Assembly: GCF_004136635.1 (NCBI RefSeq)
Contig: NZ_NOIU01000002.1
Location: 124,001 to 188,000 of the forward strand
Source of the DNA: Rothia halotolerans
GTDB taxonomy: Bacteria; Actinomycetota; Actinomycetes; Actinomycetales; Micrococcaceae
Direction of reading: 5' to 3'
Length of the DNA: 64,000 nt
Positions 17,425 through 26,991 of this stretch are shown in pieces (the first letter of the stretch is position 1; each line of letters opens with the position of its first letter). The position numbers were made by a program, and so were the translations under genes. The notes under the pieces were generated by a model. It was not told where the DNA came from, did no database searches, and worked only from the letters and a program-made list of their open reading frames with translations.

Positions 17425-17724
17425 GTGGTCTCCATCCTCGCCCTGTTCAACTTCGCCCTGTACCTGCTGCTGCTGGTCCTGATGTTCCGGCTGGTCCTGG
17501 ACTGGGTGCAGAGCTTCGCCCGGTCCTGGCGTCCGAAGGGCGTGGCGCTGGTCTTCGCGTCCAGCGTCTACTCGCTGACCGATCCGCCCATGCGCCTGAT
17601 GCGCCGCATCATCCCGCCGCTCAACCTGGGCGGCATCTCCCTGGACATGGGCTTCCTGGTCCTGGTCCTGGGGATCGGGCTGGTGCGGGCCATCGTGGGC
17701 GGGCTGATGATCTCCGCCGGCTGA
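17425..17724 (+). CDS. YggT/YlmG-family membrane protein
   Basis: A 99-residue membrane protein with two hydrophobic segments (about 1-28 and 65-95) and the YggT-family core 'YSLTDPPMRLMRRIIPPLNLGG'-like region (about 50-72). The family is conserved next to sepF and divIVA in Gram-positive bacteria and cyanobacteria. A role in membrane or nucleoid organisation at division has been proposed but the biochemistry is unknown. It starts with GTG at 17425 after GAGTAGGTAA. Gene spacing (36 bp after sepF) suggests co-transcription. Confidence 0.85.
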   Translation: MVSILALFNFALYLLLLVLMFRLVLDWVQSFARSWRPKGVALVFASSVYSLTDPPMRLMRRIIPPLNLGGISLDMGFLVLVLGIGLVRAIVGGLMISAG

Positions 17725-17796
17725 CCCACCGCCGGAACACGACGCGCTGCCCGCAGGGGCAGGGCGAGGGACGGTGGCCCGCCGGCCGGTGCGCGC

Positions 17797-17802
17797 TAGG
17801 AT
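17797..17802 (+). promoter_or_regulatory. Candidate -10 box for wag31
   Basis: TAGGAT fits the TANNNT pattern in the 158-bp gap before wag31. It would give a leader of about 75 nt. A small 6-bp hairpin (17747-17762) precedes it. No clear -35. Confidence 0.4.
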
Positions 17803-17882
17803 GAGTCTCAGGCTAGCTACCGACCGTCGGCCGGAGCCTACCGGTGACCCGGACCCACATTTCTAGACACGAGGTGACATCC

Positions 17883-18605
17883 ATGGCATTGACCCCCGAG
17901 CAGGTCATCAACAAGACCTTCCAGCCCACCAAGTTCCGAGAGGGCTACGACCAGGAAGAGGTCGACCTCTTCCTGGACGAGGTGGTCGCCGAGCTGCGGC
18001 GCCTCAACACGGAGAACGAGGACCTCCGCCAGCAGCTCAGCGAGGCCGGGGTCTCCGCCCCCGTGAGCATCGGCACGGAGGACGAGACCGTCTCCGAGCC
18101 GGTCCGGACGGCGTCGGACGACGCCGCGGACTCCTCCGAGGACGTCCAGCCCGAGGCGCAGGCAGAGGAGCCCGTCGAGGCCGAGGCCCCCGCCCAGGAG
18201 CCCGAGCCGCTGCCCGCCGTCGAGGAGCAGACGGCCGATCAGCCCGCCCCGGCCGCCCCCGCGCAGTCCCAGGCCGCCCCTGCCGCGTCGGACTCCTCCT
18301 CCGAGTCCGCCGCCGCGGTGATCGCGATGGCCCAGCGTCTGCACGACGAGTACGTGGCCCAGGGCGAGGCCGAGCGCCAGCGCCTGATCGACGAGGGCCA
18401 GTCCGCCGCCGACTCGCTGGTCTCGGACGCCGAGACCCGCCGCCAGGACGTGCTGGCGAGCCTGGAGGAGGCCAAGCGGAGCCTGGAGACCGACGTCGAG
18501 TCGCTGCGCGGCTTCGAGTCCTCCTACCGCGCGGAGCTGCGGAGCTACCTCAAGGAGCGCCTCGACGACCTCGAGAACGGCCCCTCGCTCGAGCCGGTCT
18601 CCTGA
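17883..18605 (+). CDS. wag31: Polar growth/septum protein Wag31 (DivIVA)
   Basis: Coiled-coil scaffold that binds negatively curved membrane and directs cell-wall synthesis. The 240-residue product starts with the DivIVA lipid-binding motif (MALTPEQVINKTFQPTKFRE), has a first coiled coil (about 30-55), a long Glu/Pro/Ala-rich disordered segment (about 60-135) and a second coiled coil (about 145-235). ATG 17883 is preceded by GAGGTGAC. A longer frame from 17844 lacks conservation. It is monocistronic by appearance: candidate promoter upstream, strong terminator downstream. Confidence 0.93.
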   Translation: MALTPEQVINKTFQPTKFREGYDQEEVDLFLDEVVAELRRLNTENEDLRQQLSEAGVSAPVSIGTEDETVSEPVRTASDDAADSSEDVQPEAQAEEPVEAEAPAQEPEPLPAVEEQTADQPAPAAPAQSQAAPAASDSSSESAAAVIAMAQRLHDEYVAQGEAERQRLIDEGQSAADSLVSDAETRRQDVLASLEEAKRSLETDVESLRGFESSYRAELRSYLKERLDDLENGPSLEPVS

Positions 18606-18622
18606 TCCCTCCCGTCCATCCC

Positions 18623-18659
18623 GTCCGGGGGCCGATGCCGCGCGCATCGGCCCCCGGAC
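18623..18659 (+). terminator. Terminator after wag31
   Basis: A perfect 16-bp stem (18623-18638 with 18644-18659) around a 5-nt loop begins 18 nt after the stop codon. No U-tract. Confidence 0.85.
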
Positions 18660-18734
18660 GAGTCTGCGCCGCCGCGCCCCCGCGGTGCGGCGGCCACACC
18701 CCCCGTGTCAGCCGAGCCCAGGAGCGCTGAACCC

Positions 18735-19328
18735 GTGAGCACCCAGTCCGCCGGACGCCCCGAGGGGCCCGGAGAGGCATCCGGCCGAGGGCGCCGCCCC
18801 CGGCCGCTCGCGGGCGCGCCCCTGCTGCGCGGCCGGCTGGCCGCGGCGGCCCTGCTGCTGATCGGCTACGGGGCGGATCAGCTGACCAAGTGGTGGATCG
18901 AGAGCACGCTCCGGGAAGGGCAGTCGATCACGGTGGTCGACGGGCTGCTGTGGTGGAGGTTCATCCGCAACCCCGGGGCGGCGTTCTCCATGGGGGAGTC
19001 CTACACCTGGATCTTCACCATCGTCATGGCCGTGGTCGCCGCCGTGGTGGTGGCGGTCCTCCCGAGGGCCCGGCACCGCTGGTGGCTGCTCGCCCTGGGC
19101 GGGCTGCTGGCCGGCGTGCTGGGCAACCTGACCGACCGGCTGTTCCGGCAGCCCGGCTTCGGCGTCGGGCACGTGGTCGACTTCATCTCCGTGCCCCACT
19201 TCGCGATCTTCAACATCGCAGACACCCTCATCTGCGTCAGCATCGCGGGCATCGCGCTGCTGACGCTGAGGGACGTGCCGCTCACCGGCGTCCGCCGGGG
19301 AGCCGAGGAGCAGGAGGAGACCGCGTGA
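18735..19328 (+). CDS. lspA: Lipoprotein signal peptidase II
   Basis: Aspartic membrane protease that removes signal peptides from prolipoproteins after lipidation. The 197-residue product has four membrane helices and both catalytic aspartates: Asp134 in N-L-T-D-R and Asp163 in F-N-I-A-D. An N-terminal extension of about 35 residues, rich in Gly, Pro and Arg, precedes helix 1. I prefer GTG 18735 (GGAGCGC upstream) over GTG 18705, which lacks a ribosome site. The stop overlaps the next gene by 4 nt, and this lspA-rluD pairing is widespread. Confidence 0.93.
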   Translation: MSTQSAGRPEGPGEASGRGRRPRPLAGAPLLRGRLAAAALLLIGYGADQLTKWWIESTLREGQSITVVDGLLWWRFIRNPGAAFSMGESYTWIFTIVMAVVAAVVVAVLPRARHRWWLLALGGLLAGVLGNLTDRLFRQPGFGVGHVVDFISVPHFAIFNIADTLICVSIAGIALLTLRDVPLTGVRRGAEEQEETA

Positions 19329-20287
19329 GCGAGACGACCGAGAAGCAGGACGTCTGGACGGTGGGTCCCGAGGACGAGGGCACGCGGCTGGACGCCGCGA
19401 TCGCCGAGCGGACCGGCTCCTCCCGCTCCGCCGCCGCCGCCTGGTGCGGCGAGGGCAGGGTGTTGGTCGAGGCGGAGGACAGGCCGCTGCGGCCCGCCAA
19501 GTCCCTGCGGCTGCCCGCCGGTGCCCGGGTCAGCGTCGTCGTGCCGCCGGCGGGGGAGACGGTGCGCGTCATCGCCGAGACCGTCGACGGGTTCTCGATC
19601 CTCCACGAGGACTCGGACATCGTGGTGGTGGACAAGCCCGCCGGCGTCGCGGCCCATCCGAGCCCCGGCTGGCACGGGCCCACCGTGGTGGGGGCGCTGG
19701 CCGCGGCCGGCGTCGGGATCTCCACCTCCGGGGCGGCCGAGCGCCGGGGCGTGGTCCACCGGCTCGACGTCGGCACCTCGGGCCTGATGGTGGTGGCCAA
19801 GAACGAGGCCTCATACTCCGCGCTCAAGCGCGCCTTCAAGGAGCGGACGGTCGAGAAGGTCTACCACACGATGGTCCAGGGCATCCCGGACCCCCTGCGC
19901 GGGACCATCGACGCCCCCATCGGCCGGCATCCCGGGCACGAGTGGCGCTTCGCCGTCGTAGAGGACGGCCGGGCCTCGGTGACCCACTACGAGGTGATGG
20001 AGGCCTTCGGGCCCGCCGCGCTGGCCGAGGTGCATCTGGAGACCGGGCGCACCCACCAGATCCGGGTGCACTTCTCAGCGCTGCACCACCCGTGCTGCGG
20101 CGACCTCACCTACGGCGCCGACCCCCGTCTCTCGGCGCGGCTGGGGCTGACCCGGCAGTGGCTGCACGCCCGCCGGCTCGGGTTCCAGCACCCCGGCACG
20201 GGGGACGCGGTGGAGTACCTCAGCGAGTACCCGGCGGACCTGGAGTTCGCCCTCGAGGCGATGCGCAGCGGGGACGCGCTGGGCTGA
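19325..20287 (+). CDS. RluA/RluD-family 23S rRNA pseudouridine synthase
   Basis: Converts specific uridines of large-subunit rRNA to pseudouridine. The 320-residue protein has an N-terminal S4-like RNA-binding domain (about 15-75) and the synthase domain with catalytic Asp148 in [10 protein letters not shown], plus the downstream [10 protein letters not shown] motif. GTG 19325 overlaps the lspA stop (GTGA), implying coupling. Probably RluD by lspA neighbourhood and S4 domain, but the exact target uridines cannot be read from sequence. A hairpin closes the operon. Confidence 0.92.
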   Translation: MSETTEKQDVWTVGPEDEGTRLDAAIAERTGSSRSAAAAWCGEGRVLVEAEDRPLRPAKSLRLPAGARVSVVVPPAGETVRVIAETVDGFSILHEDSDIVVVDKPAGVAAHPSPGWHGPTVVGALAAAGVGISTSGAAERRGVVHRLDVGTSGLMVVAKNEASYSALKRAFKERTVEKVYHTMVQGIPDPLRGTIDAPIGRHPGHEWRFAVVEDGRASVTHYEVMEAFGPAALAEVHLETGRTHQIRVHFSALHHPCCGDLTYGADPRLSARLGLTRQWLHARRLGFQHPGTGDAVEYLSEYPADLEFALEAMRSGDALG

Positions 20288-20294
20288 TCCGCGT

Positions 20295-20329
20295 CCATCG
20301 CGGGGAAGGGGCCCCGCCCCGCGCGATGG
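20295..20329 (+). terminator. Terminator after the pseudouridine synthase gene
   Basis: CCATCGCGGGG (20295-20305) pairs with CCCCG..CGATGG (20317-20329) with a 2-nt bulge. It ends 3 nt before the dnaE -10 box, so it occupies the place where a -35 element would be. Confidence 0.7.
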
Positions 20330-20331
20330 CC

Positions 20332-20337
20332 TAGAAT
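20332..20337 (+). promoter_or_regulatory. -10 box for dnaE, predicts leaderless mRNA
   Basis: TAGAAT ends 6 nt before the GTG start at 20344, so transcription would begin at or next to the start codon. No Shine-Dalgarno is present between them. No -35 is visible. Confidence 0.6.
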
Positions 20338-20343
20338 GGACGG

Positions 20344-23300
20344 GTGACTTCCACGGCATCCTCCTCCAAAGGCTTCACGCACCTGCACGTCCACACCGAG
20401 TACTCGATGCTCGACGGCGCGGCCCGCCTGGACGACCTCTTCGAGCACGCGCACGAGCTCGGGATGGACTCCGTGGCGACCACCGACCACGGGTACCTCT
20501 TCGGCGCCTTCGACTTCTGGAACAAGGCCCGCAACGCCGGGATCAAGCCGATCATCGGCGTCGAGGCCTACGTGACGCCCGGCACCGCCCGGCAGGACCG
20601 CACCAGGGTCAAGTTCGCCGAGGGCGGGCGCGGGGACGTCTCCGGCGGCGGCGCTTACACCCACATGACGCTGCTGGCCGAGAGCACCCAGGGCATGCAC
20701 AACCTCTTCCGCGCCTCCTCGCTGGCGTCGCTGGAGGGCCACTTCTACAAGCCCCGCATGGATCGCGAGCTACTGAACACCTACTCGGAGGGCCTGATCG
20801 CGACGACGGGCTGCCCCTCCGGCGAGGTCCAGACCCGCCTGCGGCTGGGCCAGTACCGCGAGGCCCGCGAGGCGGCGGCCGAGTTCCGGGACATCTTCGG
20901 CAAGGAGAACTACTTCTGTGAGCTGATGGACCACGGGCTCTCGATCGAGAAGAACGTGAGCAGCGACCTGCTGCGCCTGGCCAAGGACCTCGACCTGCCG
21001 CTGGTCGCCACCAACGACCTCCACTACACCCGCGCCGAGGACGCCAAGGCCCACGCCGCGCTGCTGTGCGTGCAGTCGGGGTCCACCATCCAGGACCCCA
21101 AGCGTTTCAAGTTCGACGCCGACGAGTTCTACCTCAAGTCCCCGGCCGAGATGCGCGAGGTCTTCCGCGACTTCCCGGAGGCCTGCGACAACACCCTCGC
21201 CATCGCCGAGCGCTGCAACGTGGAGTTCGACACCAGCGCCAACTACATGCCGAACTTCCCCTGCCCGGAGGGCGAGAACGAGGAGTCCTGGTTCGTCAAG
21301 GAGGTCGAGAAGGGCCTCCACTACCGCTTCCCGCAGGGCATCCCGGACGAGGTCCGCAAGCAGGCGGAGTACGAGACCGGCATCATCATCCAGATGGGCT
21401 TCCCTGGGTACTTCCTGGTGGTGGCCGACTTCATCAACTGGGCCAAGAGCCAGGGCATCCGCGTGGGCCCGGGCCGCGGCTCCGGCGCCGGCTCGATGGT
21501 CGCCTACGCGATGCGCATCACCGACCTGAACCCGCTGGATCACGGGCTGATCTTCGAGCGGTTCCTCAACCCGGACCGCGTCTCCATGCCCGACTTCGAC
21601 GTCGACTTCGATGATCGCCGCCGCTCCGAGGTGATCCACTACGTCACCGAGAAGTACGGCGAGGACAAGGTCGCCATGATCGTCACCTACGGGACGATCA
21701 AGGCCAAGCAGGCCCTGAAGGACTCCTCGCGCGTGCAGGGCTACCCGTTCTCGATGGGCGAGCGGCTGACCAAGGCCATGCCGCCGGACGTCATGGGCAA
21801 GGGCATCAACCTCACCGACGTCTACGACAAGGACGCGAAGCGCTACAGCGAGGCCGAGGAGCTGCGCGAGCTGCTCGCCGGCGACGAGGACGCCCGGAAG
21901 GTCTTCGACACCGCCGAGGGCCTCGAGGGACTCAAGCGCCAGTGGGGCGTCCACGCGGCGGGGGTGATCATGTCCAGCCGCAACCTGATCGACGTCATCC
22001 CCATCATGCGCCGCGAGCAGGACAACCAGGTCATCACGCAGTTCGACTACCCGACCTGCGAGGGCCTCGGACTGATCAAGATGGACTTCCTGGGGCTGCG
22101 CAACCTCACCATCATCTCCGACGCCCTGGCCAACATCGAGTCCAACCGGGGCGAGACGCTGGACCTGGAGACGCTCGGGATCGACGACCGTCCCGCCTAC
22201 GAGCTGCTGGCGCGCGGCGACACGCTGGGGGTCTTCCAGCTCGACGGCGGCCCCATGCGCCAGCTGCTCAAGCTCATGCGCCCCGACAACTTCGAGGACA
22301 TCTCCGCGGTCATCGCCCTGTACCGGCCGGGGCCGATGGGCGCGAACTCGCACACCAACTACGCCCTGCGCAAGACGGGGGCGCAGGAGATCACCCCCAT
22401 CCACCCGGAGCTGGCGGAACCGCTGGCGGAGATCCTGGACACCACCTACGGCCTGATCGTCTACCAGGAGCAGGTCATGGCCATCGCCCAGAAGGTCGCC
22501 GGGTACTCGCTCGGACAGGCGGACATCCTGCGCCGGGCGATGGGCAAGAAGAAGAAGGCCGAGCTGGACAAACAGTACGAGGGCTTCCACCAGGGCATGC
22601 TGGACAACGGCTACTCGGAGGACGCGATCAAGACGCTGTGGGCGATCCTGCTGCCCTTCTCCGACTACGCCTTCAACAAGGCGCACTCGGCGGCCTACGG
22701 CCTCGTGGCGTACTGGACCGCCCATCTCAAGGCGCACTACCCGCAGGAGTACATGGCCGCGCTGCTCACCTCGGTGGGCGACGACAAGGACAAGCTCGCC
22801 CTGTACCTCAACGAGTGCCGCCGGATGGGCATCACGGTCTTCCCGCCCGACGTCAACGAGTCCGCCCTGAACTTCACCCCGGTGGGGCAGGACATCCGCT
22901 TCGGCATGGGGGCCGTGCGCAACGTCGGCTCCAACGTGGTGGACGCGATGGTCGCCGCCCGGGAGGAGCAGGGGAAGTTCACCTCCTTCCACGACTTCCT
23001 CAAGAAGGTGCCGGCGATCGTCTGCAACAAGCGGACCATCGACTCGATGATCAAGGCGGGCGCCTTCGACGACCTGGGGCACCGGCGTCGTGCCCTGTCC
23101 CAGGTCCACGAGGAGGCGATCGACGCCACGGTCTCGGTCAAGCGCCAGGAGGCCGCCGGCCAGTTCGATCTCTTCGGCGGCATGGGCGTCGAGGAGGCGG
23201 ATCCCAGCGCCGACCTCGCCGTCGCGATCCCGGACGTCCCCGAGTGGGAGCGGCGGGACAAGCTGAACTTCGAGCGGGAGATGCTCGGCCTGTACGTCTC

Positions 23301-23898
23301 GGACCACCCGCTGCGGGGGCTCGACGACGCCCTGGGCCAGCTCTCCGACTCCTCCGTGCAGTCGCTGCTGGACGAGGACGGGAAGCCCGACGGCGCGACC
23401 GTGACGCTGGCGGGGATGATCACCTCGGTGCAGCGCAAGGTCGCGAAGACCAGCGGCAACGCCTATGCCCGGGTCGAGCTCGAGGACCGGACCGGCTCCA
23501 TGGAGGTCATGTTCTTCGGCAAGGTCTACGCCCCGATCTCCGGGGTGCTGGCCGAGGACCTCATCTGTACCATCAAGGGCCGCCTCCAGCGCCGCGACGA
23601 CGGCACGGTCACGGTCTCGGCGCAGGAGCTCAAGGTCCCGGACATCGATCCGGACGGGCAGAAGGGCCCCGTGGTGATCTCGCTGCCCGAGCACCGCGCC
23701 ACCGAGCAGAACCTCCGCGAGCTGGAGGGCATCCTCCAGAACCACCGGGGCGACACCGAGGTGCGGATGATCCTCGCCGGCCGCACCAAGGATGTGCTGA
23801 TGAGGCTCTCCCCGCGGCTGAGGGTCAATCCGAACCCCGCCCTGTACGGCGATCTGAAGGTGCTCTTCGGCTCGGCATGCCTCGAGAAGGCGTCCTGA
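20344..23898 (+). CDS. dnaE: DNA polymerase III alpha subunit
   Basis: Replicative C-family DNA polymerase. The 1184-residue product starts with the PHP domain (HLHVHTEYSMLDG, about 13-25) and contains the palm with the catalytic aspartates in PDFDVDFDD (416-424). The fingers and tau-binding regions follow, then the OB domain near residues 1010-1090. This is the DnaE1 type with a full-length PHP domain that in actinobacteria can carry intrinsic proofreading. GTG 20344 is the only plausible start and appears leaderless. It stands alone between the lspA operon terminator and hisD, which has its own -10 box. Confidence 0.96.
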   Translation: MTSTASSSKGFTHLHVHTEYSMLDGAARLDDLFEHAHELGMDSVATTDHGYLFGAFDFWNKARNAGIKPIIGVEAYVTPGTARQDRTRVKFAEGGRGDVSGGGAYTHMTLLAESTQGMHNLFRASSLASLEGHFYKPRMDRELLNTYSEGLIATTGCPSGEVQTRLRLGQYREAREAAAEFRDIFGKENYFCELMDHGLSIEKNVSSDLLRLAKDLDLPLVATNDLHYTRAEDAKAHAALLCVQSGSTIQDPKRFKFDADEFYLKSPAEMREVFRDFPEACDNTLAIAERCNVEFDTSANYMPNFPCPEGENEESWFVKEVEKGLHYRFPQGIPDEVRKQAEYETGIIIQMGFPGYFLVVADFINWAKSQGIRVGPGRGSGAGSMVAYAMRITDLNPLDHGLIFERFLNPDRVSMPDFDVDFDDRRRSEVIHYVTEKYGEDKVAMIVTYGTIKAKQALKDSSRVQGYPFSMGERLTKAMPPDVMGKGINLTDVYDKDAKRYSEAEELRELLAGDEDARKVFDTAEGLEGLKRQWGVHAAGVIMSSRNLIDVIPIMRREQDNQVITQFDYPTCEGLGLIKMDFLGLRNLTIISDALANIESNRGETLDLETLGIDDRPAYELLARGDTLGVFQLDGGPMRQLLKLMRPDNFEDISAVIALYRPGPMGANSHTNYALRKTGAQEITPIHPELAEPLAEILDTTYGLIVYQEQVMAIAQKVAGYSLGQADILRRAMGKKKKAELDKQYEGFHQGMLDNGYSEDAIKTLWAILLPFSDYAFNKAHSAAYGLVAYWTAHLKAHYPQEYMAALLTSVGDDKDKLALYLNECRRMGITVFPPDVNESALNFTPVGQDIRFGMGAVRNVGSNVVDAMVAAREEQGKFTSFHDFLKKVPAIVCNKRTIDSMIKAGAFDDLGHRRRALSQVHEEAIDATVSVKRQEAAGQFDLFGGMGVEEADPSADLAVAIPDVPEWERRDKLNFEREMLGLYVSDHPLRGLDDALGQLSDSSVQSLLDEDGKPDGATVTLAGMITSVQRKVAKTSGNAYARVELEDRTGSMEVMFFGKVYAPISGVLAEDLICTIKGRLQRRDDGTVTVSAQELKVPDIDPDGQKGPVVISLPEHRATEQNLRELEGILQNHRGDTEVRMILAGRTKDVLMRLSPRLRVNPNPALYGDLKVLFGSACLEKAS

Positions 23899-23911
23899 CG
23901 GCGAAGGGCGT

Positions 23912-23917
23912 TAAACT
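23912..23917 (+). promoter_or_regulatory. -10 box for hisD, predicts leaderless mRNA
   Basis: TAAACT ends exactly 6 nt before ATG 23924. It lies 14 nt after the dnaE stop. No terminator is visible between dnaE and hisD, so read-through may also contribute. Confidence 0.6.
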
Positions 23918-23923
23918 GGTGGA

Positions 23924-25303
23924 ATGACATCGACTTCCAGCACCTTCGCCACGACCGGAGCGCCGGAGCCACGGCTGCGCGTCATCGACCTGAGGGGGCG
24001 CCGGCTCAGCGACGCCGAGTTGCGCGCCGTCGTCCCCCGGCAGAGCGGCGACTTCGTCTCCTCCGCCGAGGAGGCGGTCGCGGGGATCCTGGAGGACGTG
24101 CGGCACCGGGGCGCCGCGGCCCTCCGGGAGCTCGCGGCGCGCTTCGACGGCGTCGAGCAGCAGCGTCTGCGCGTGCCGGCCGAGGCCATCGCCGAGGCCG
24201 TCTCCGGCCTGGACCCTGCGGTCCGCCGCGGCCTGGAGGCCGCGATCGAGCGGACCCGGGCGTTCGCGGCGGCCCAGCGGCCCGCCGACTCGAGCATCGA
24301 GGTGGCCCCCGGCGCTCACCTGACCAACCGCTGGACGCCGATGCGGCGCTCCGGCCTCTACGTGCCGGGCGGGCTCGCGGTCTACCCCTCCTCGGTGGTC
24401 ATGAACGTGGTCCCGGCGCAGGCGGCCGGCGTCGAGTCGGTGGTCCTGTGCACCCCGCCGCAGCGCGAGTTCGGCGGGCTGCCCCACCCCACCACGCTGG
24501 CCGCGGCCGGCCTGCTCGGCGTGGACGAGGTCTGGGCGATCGGCGGCGCGCAGGCGCTCGGCGCGATGGCCTACGGGATCGAGGACGGCGAGGACCGGCT
24601 GGAGGCCGTGGACATCCTGACCGGGCCGGGCAACATCTACGTCGCGATGGCCAAGCGGCAGCTGCGCGCGCTGGTGGGCGTGGACGGCGAGGCCGGCACC
24701 ACGGAGATCGCGGTCATCGCGGACTCCTCGGCGCGCCCGGACTTCGTCGCCGCCGACCTCATCTCCCAGGCCGAGCACGACCCGAACGCGGGGTCCCTGC
24801 TCATCACCGACTCCCAGGAGACGGCCGAGGCGGTCGCGGAGGCCGTCGCCGAGCAGGCAGCGGTCACCCGGCACCGGGAGCGGGTGGCCACCGCGCTGGC
24901 GGGCCAGCAGTCCGGCGTCATCCTCACCGAGGACCTCTCGGAGAGCATCCGGGCGGCCGACGCCTATGCGGCCGAGCACCTCGAGATCCACACGCAGGAC
25001 CCGGCAGGGGTCGCGGCCCGGATCCGCAACGCCGGCGCGATCTTCCTGGGCCCCTACAGCCCCGTCCCGCTGGGGGACTACGCGGCCGGCTCCAACCACG
25101 TGCTGCCCACCGGCGGCTCCGCGGCACACGCCGGCGGGCTCACCACGGCGACCTTCATGAAGCCCGTGCAGATCGTCGACTACTCGGCCGAGGCGCTGGC
25201 AGAGGTGGGCGAGGCCGTCGTCGCGCTCTCCCACGCCGAGGACCTCCCCGCCCACGGCGCGGCGATCACCGTGCGCGGGGCCGCCGCGAAGGAGCGTCCC
25301 TGA
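23924..25303 (+). CDS. hisD: Histidinol dehydrogenase
   Basis: Catalyses the last two oxidation steps from L-histidinol to L-histidine with NAD+. The 459-residue protein has the family core ([31 protein letters not shown], and the zinc/catalytic region [10 protein letters not shown]) and C-terminal HHxE-like segment A-A-E-H-L-E-I. Start ATG 23924 has no Shine-Dalgarno but a -10 box 6 nt upstream. The remaining his genes are not adjacent downstream here; instead nrdR overlaps its stop by one base (TGATG). Cytoplasmic. Confidence 0.95.
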   Translation: MTSTSSTFATTGAPEPRLRVIDLRGRRLSDAELRAVVPRQSGDFVSSAEEAVAGILEDVRHRGAAALRELAARFDGVEQQRLRVPAEAIAEAVSGLDPAVRRGLEAAIERTRAFAAAQRPADSSIEVAPGAHLTNRWTPMRRSGLYVPGGLAVYPSSVVMNVVPAQAAGVESVVLCTPPQREFGGLPHPTTLAAAGLLGVDEVWAIGGAQALGAMAYGIEDGEDRLEAVDILTGPGNIYVAMAKRQLRALVGVDGEAGTTEIAVIADSSARPDFVAADLISQAEHDPNAGSLLITDSQETAEAVAEAVAEQAAVTRHRERVATALAGQQSGVILTEDLSESIRAADAYAAEHLEIHTQDPAGVAARIRNAGAIFLGPYSPVPLGDYAAGSNHVLPTGGSAAHAGGLTTATFMKPVQIVDYSAEALAEVGEAVVALSHAEDLPAHGAAITVRGAAAKERP

Positions 25304-25911
25304 TGCACTGCCCCTACTGCCGCCATCCGGACTCCCGCGTGGTCGACTCGCGGGTCGCCGACGACGGCTCGGCCATCCGCCGCCGCCGCCAGTGCGCGGC
25401 CTGCGGGCGCCGCTTCTCCACGCTGGAGACGACCACGGTCAACGTGATCAAGCGCTCGGGGGCGACCGAGCCCTTCACCCGGTCCAAGATCGTCTCGGGC
25501 GTGCGCAAGGCGTGCCAGGGGCGGCCGGTCAGCGAGGACGACCTCGCGCTGCTCGCGCAGGAGGTCGAGGAGAGCATTCGGGCCCGCGGCGTCGCGGAGA
25601 TCGACGCCAACGACGTCGGGCTGGCCATCCTCGCGCCGCTGCAGCGCCTGGACGAGGTCGCCTATCTGCGCTTCGCCAGCGTGTACCAGGCCTTCGAGGG
25701 CCTCGGGGACTTCGAGCGGGCGATCGAGACCCTGCGCGCCGAGACCGCGGAGCGGGCCGGTGGCGCCGGGCAGGAGCCGGAGGCGGTCGAGGACGAGTCC
25801 GGCGAGGAGCCCGCCCCGCGCCGGGGCCGGGGCGCACGGCGCTCGGAGACGACGCGGAGGAAGCGCTCCGCTGAGACGGCCGAGGAGCCGGACCAGCCGC
25901 GTCTGCTCTGA
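25303..25911 (+). CDS. nrdR: Ribonucleotide reductase repressor NrdR
   Basis: ATP/dATP-sensing zinc-finger repressor of ribonucleotide reductase genes. The 202-residue product has the zinc ribbon (Cys3, Cys6, Cys31, Cys34) followed by the ATP-cone domain (about 47-137). It is about 40-50 residues longer than the usual 150-160; the extra C-terminus is acidic then strongly basic (R-R-G-R-G-A-R-R and R-R-K-R patches). ATG 25303 overlaps the hisD stop, so translation is probably coupled. No NrdR box or nrd gene is seen in the window. Confidence 0.93.
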   Translation: MHCPYCRHPDSRVVDSRVADDGSAIRRRRQCAACGRRFSTLETTTVNVIKRSGATEPFTRSKIVSGVRKACQGRPVSEDDLALLAQEVEESIRARGVAEIDANDVGLAILAPLQRLDEVAYLRFASVYQAFEGLGDFERAIETLRAETAERAGGAGQEPEAVEDESGEEPAPRRGRGARRSETTRRKRSAETAEEPDQPRLL

Positions 25912-25990
25912 CCTCCGGGACGTTCCCGGGCCGTCGCAACCCGGCGGAGGAGAGCCTTGGACTGGACCCCGGCATGTGGTTAGATGGAAC

Positions 25991-26037
25991 CGGACGCCGA
26001 TACTTGCGGAGGGGAAGCCGCCAAGTGTCGGCGTCCG
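25991..26037. terminator. Long hairpin between convergent nrdR and ppgK
   Basis: CGGACGCCGATACTTG-CGG (25991-26009) pairs with 26018-26037, about 19 bp with one wobble and one bulge. It ends 8 nt before the ppgK stop codon and is placed to terminate both converging units. Confidence 0.75.
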
Positions 26038-26044
26038 TTCTCGT

Positions 26045-26932
26045 CTACGCCCGGGGCCCGGTCACCTCGTTCCGGTGCTCCCGCTCGCCGGGCTGCCCGG
26101 AGGCGAACAGCGAGGCCCCGACGATCCCCGCGTTGTTGCGCAGCGCCGCCGGCACGATGGGGGTGCCGACGTCCAGGTAGGGCATGAACTTCTCGGGCTT
26201 GCGGGACACTCCGCCGCCGACCACGAAGAGGTCGGGGGAGAAGAGCCGGTCCACCTTGGCGAAGAACCGCTGCAGGCGGGCGCCGTACTCCTTCCAGGAG
26301 AGCCCCTCGCGCTCCCGGGCCCGGACGGAGGCCCTGGCCTCGGCGTCGGCCCCGTCCAGCTCCATGGCCCCCAGCTCGAGGTTGGGGACGAGCACCCCGT
26401 TGTGGATGATCGCCGAGCCGATGCCCGTGCCCAGGGTGATGGCCATGACCAGGCCGTCCTGGCCGCGGCCCTCGCCGTAGATCGCCTCGGCCAGGCCCGC
26501 GGCGTCGGCGTCGTTCACCGCGTAGACCTCCCGGCCCAGCGCCTCGCGGACCGGGCCAGCCAGGTCCGCGCCGATCCAGGAGTCGTCGATGTTGCTCGCC
26601 GACCAGGTCTTCCCGTCCTTGATGATGGCGGGGAACCCCAGCCCGACGGCGGAGGAGGGCTCGGGCGCCGGATCGCGCCGCTGGAGCTCCTCGACGATCC
26701 GGCCGATCACCGGGATCACCGTGGCGGGGGTGGCCGGGTGGGGCGTGTCGATCCGGTGCCGCTCGCCCACCAGCGAGCCGGTGCGCAGGTCCACGATGCC
26801 GCCCTTGATCCCGGTGCCCCCGATGTCGACGCCGATCGCCAGATGGCGCGGCGAGGGCGGGGGCAGCTCCTCCGCGTGGTTCAGGTCGGCGGCGACGGCC
26901 ACCTCGGGCCGCACGGATGCGTTCTGGCTCAT
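26045..26932 (-). CDS. ppgK: Polyphosphate glucokinase
   Basis: ROK-family kinase phosphorylating glucose to glucose-6-phosphate with inorganic polyphosphate or ATP; characteristic of actinobacteria. The 295-residue protein has the ROK phosphate-binding loop (GVDIGGTGIKGG, about 34-45), the PPGK-typical segment following D-S-W-I-G, the catalytic N-D-A-D-A-A-G motif (140-146) and the L-G-T-G-I-G-S loop (167-173). It closely resembles the mycobacterial PPGK pattern. ATG 26932 follows AAGGAGAG. A 30-residue polar N-terminus precedes the fold. It lies 59 bp downstream of map and is probably co-transcribed with it. Confidence 0.92.
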   Translation of the reverse strand: MSQNASVRPEVAVAADLNHAEELPPPSPRHLAIGVDIGGTGIKGGIVDLRTGSLVGERHRIDTPHPATPATVIPVIGRIVEELQRRDPAPEPSSAVGLGFPAIIKDGKTWSASNIDDSWIGADLAGPVREALGREVYAVNDADAAGLAEAIYGEGRGQDGLVMAITLGTGIGSAIIHNGVLVPNLELGAMELDGADAEARASVRAREREGLSWKEYGARLQRFFAKVDRLFSPDLFVVGGGVSRKPEKFMPYLDVGTPIVPAALRNNAGIVGASLFASGQPGEREHRNEVTGPRA

Positions 26933-26991
26933 GGGACTCTCCTTGTTCGTCGGGCGAGGCGGGAGGCCGGGCGGGTTCCGCTCCGGCGGGG

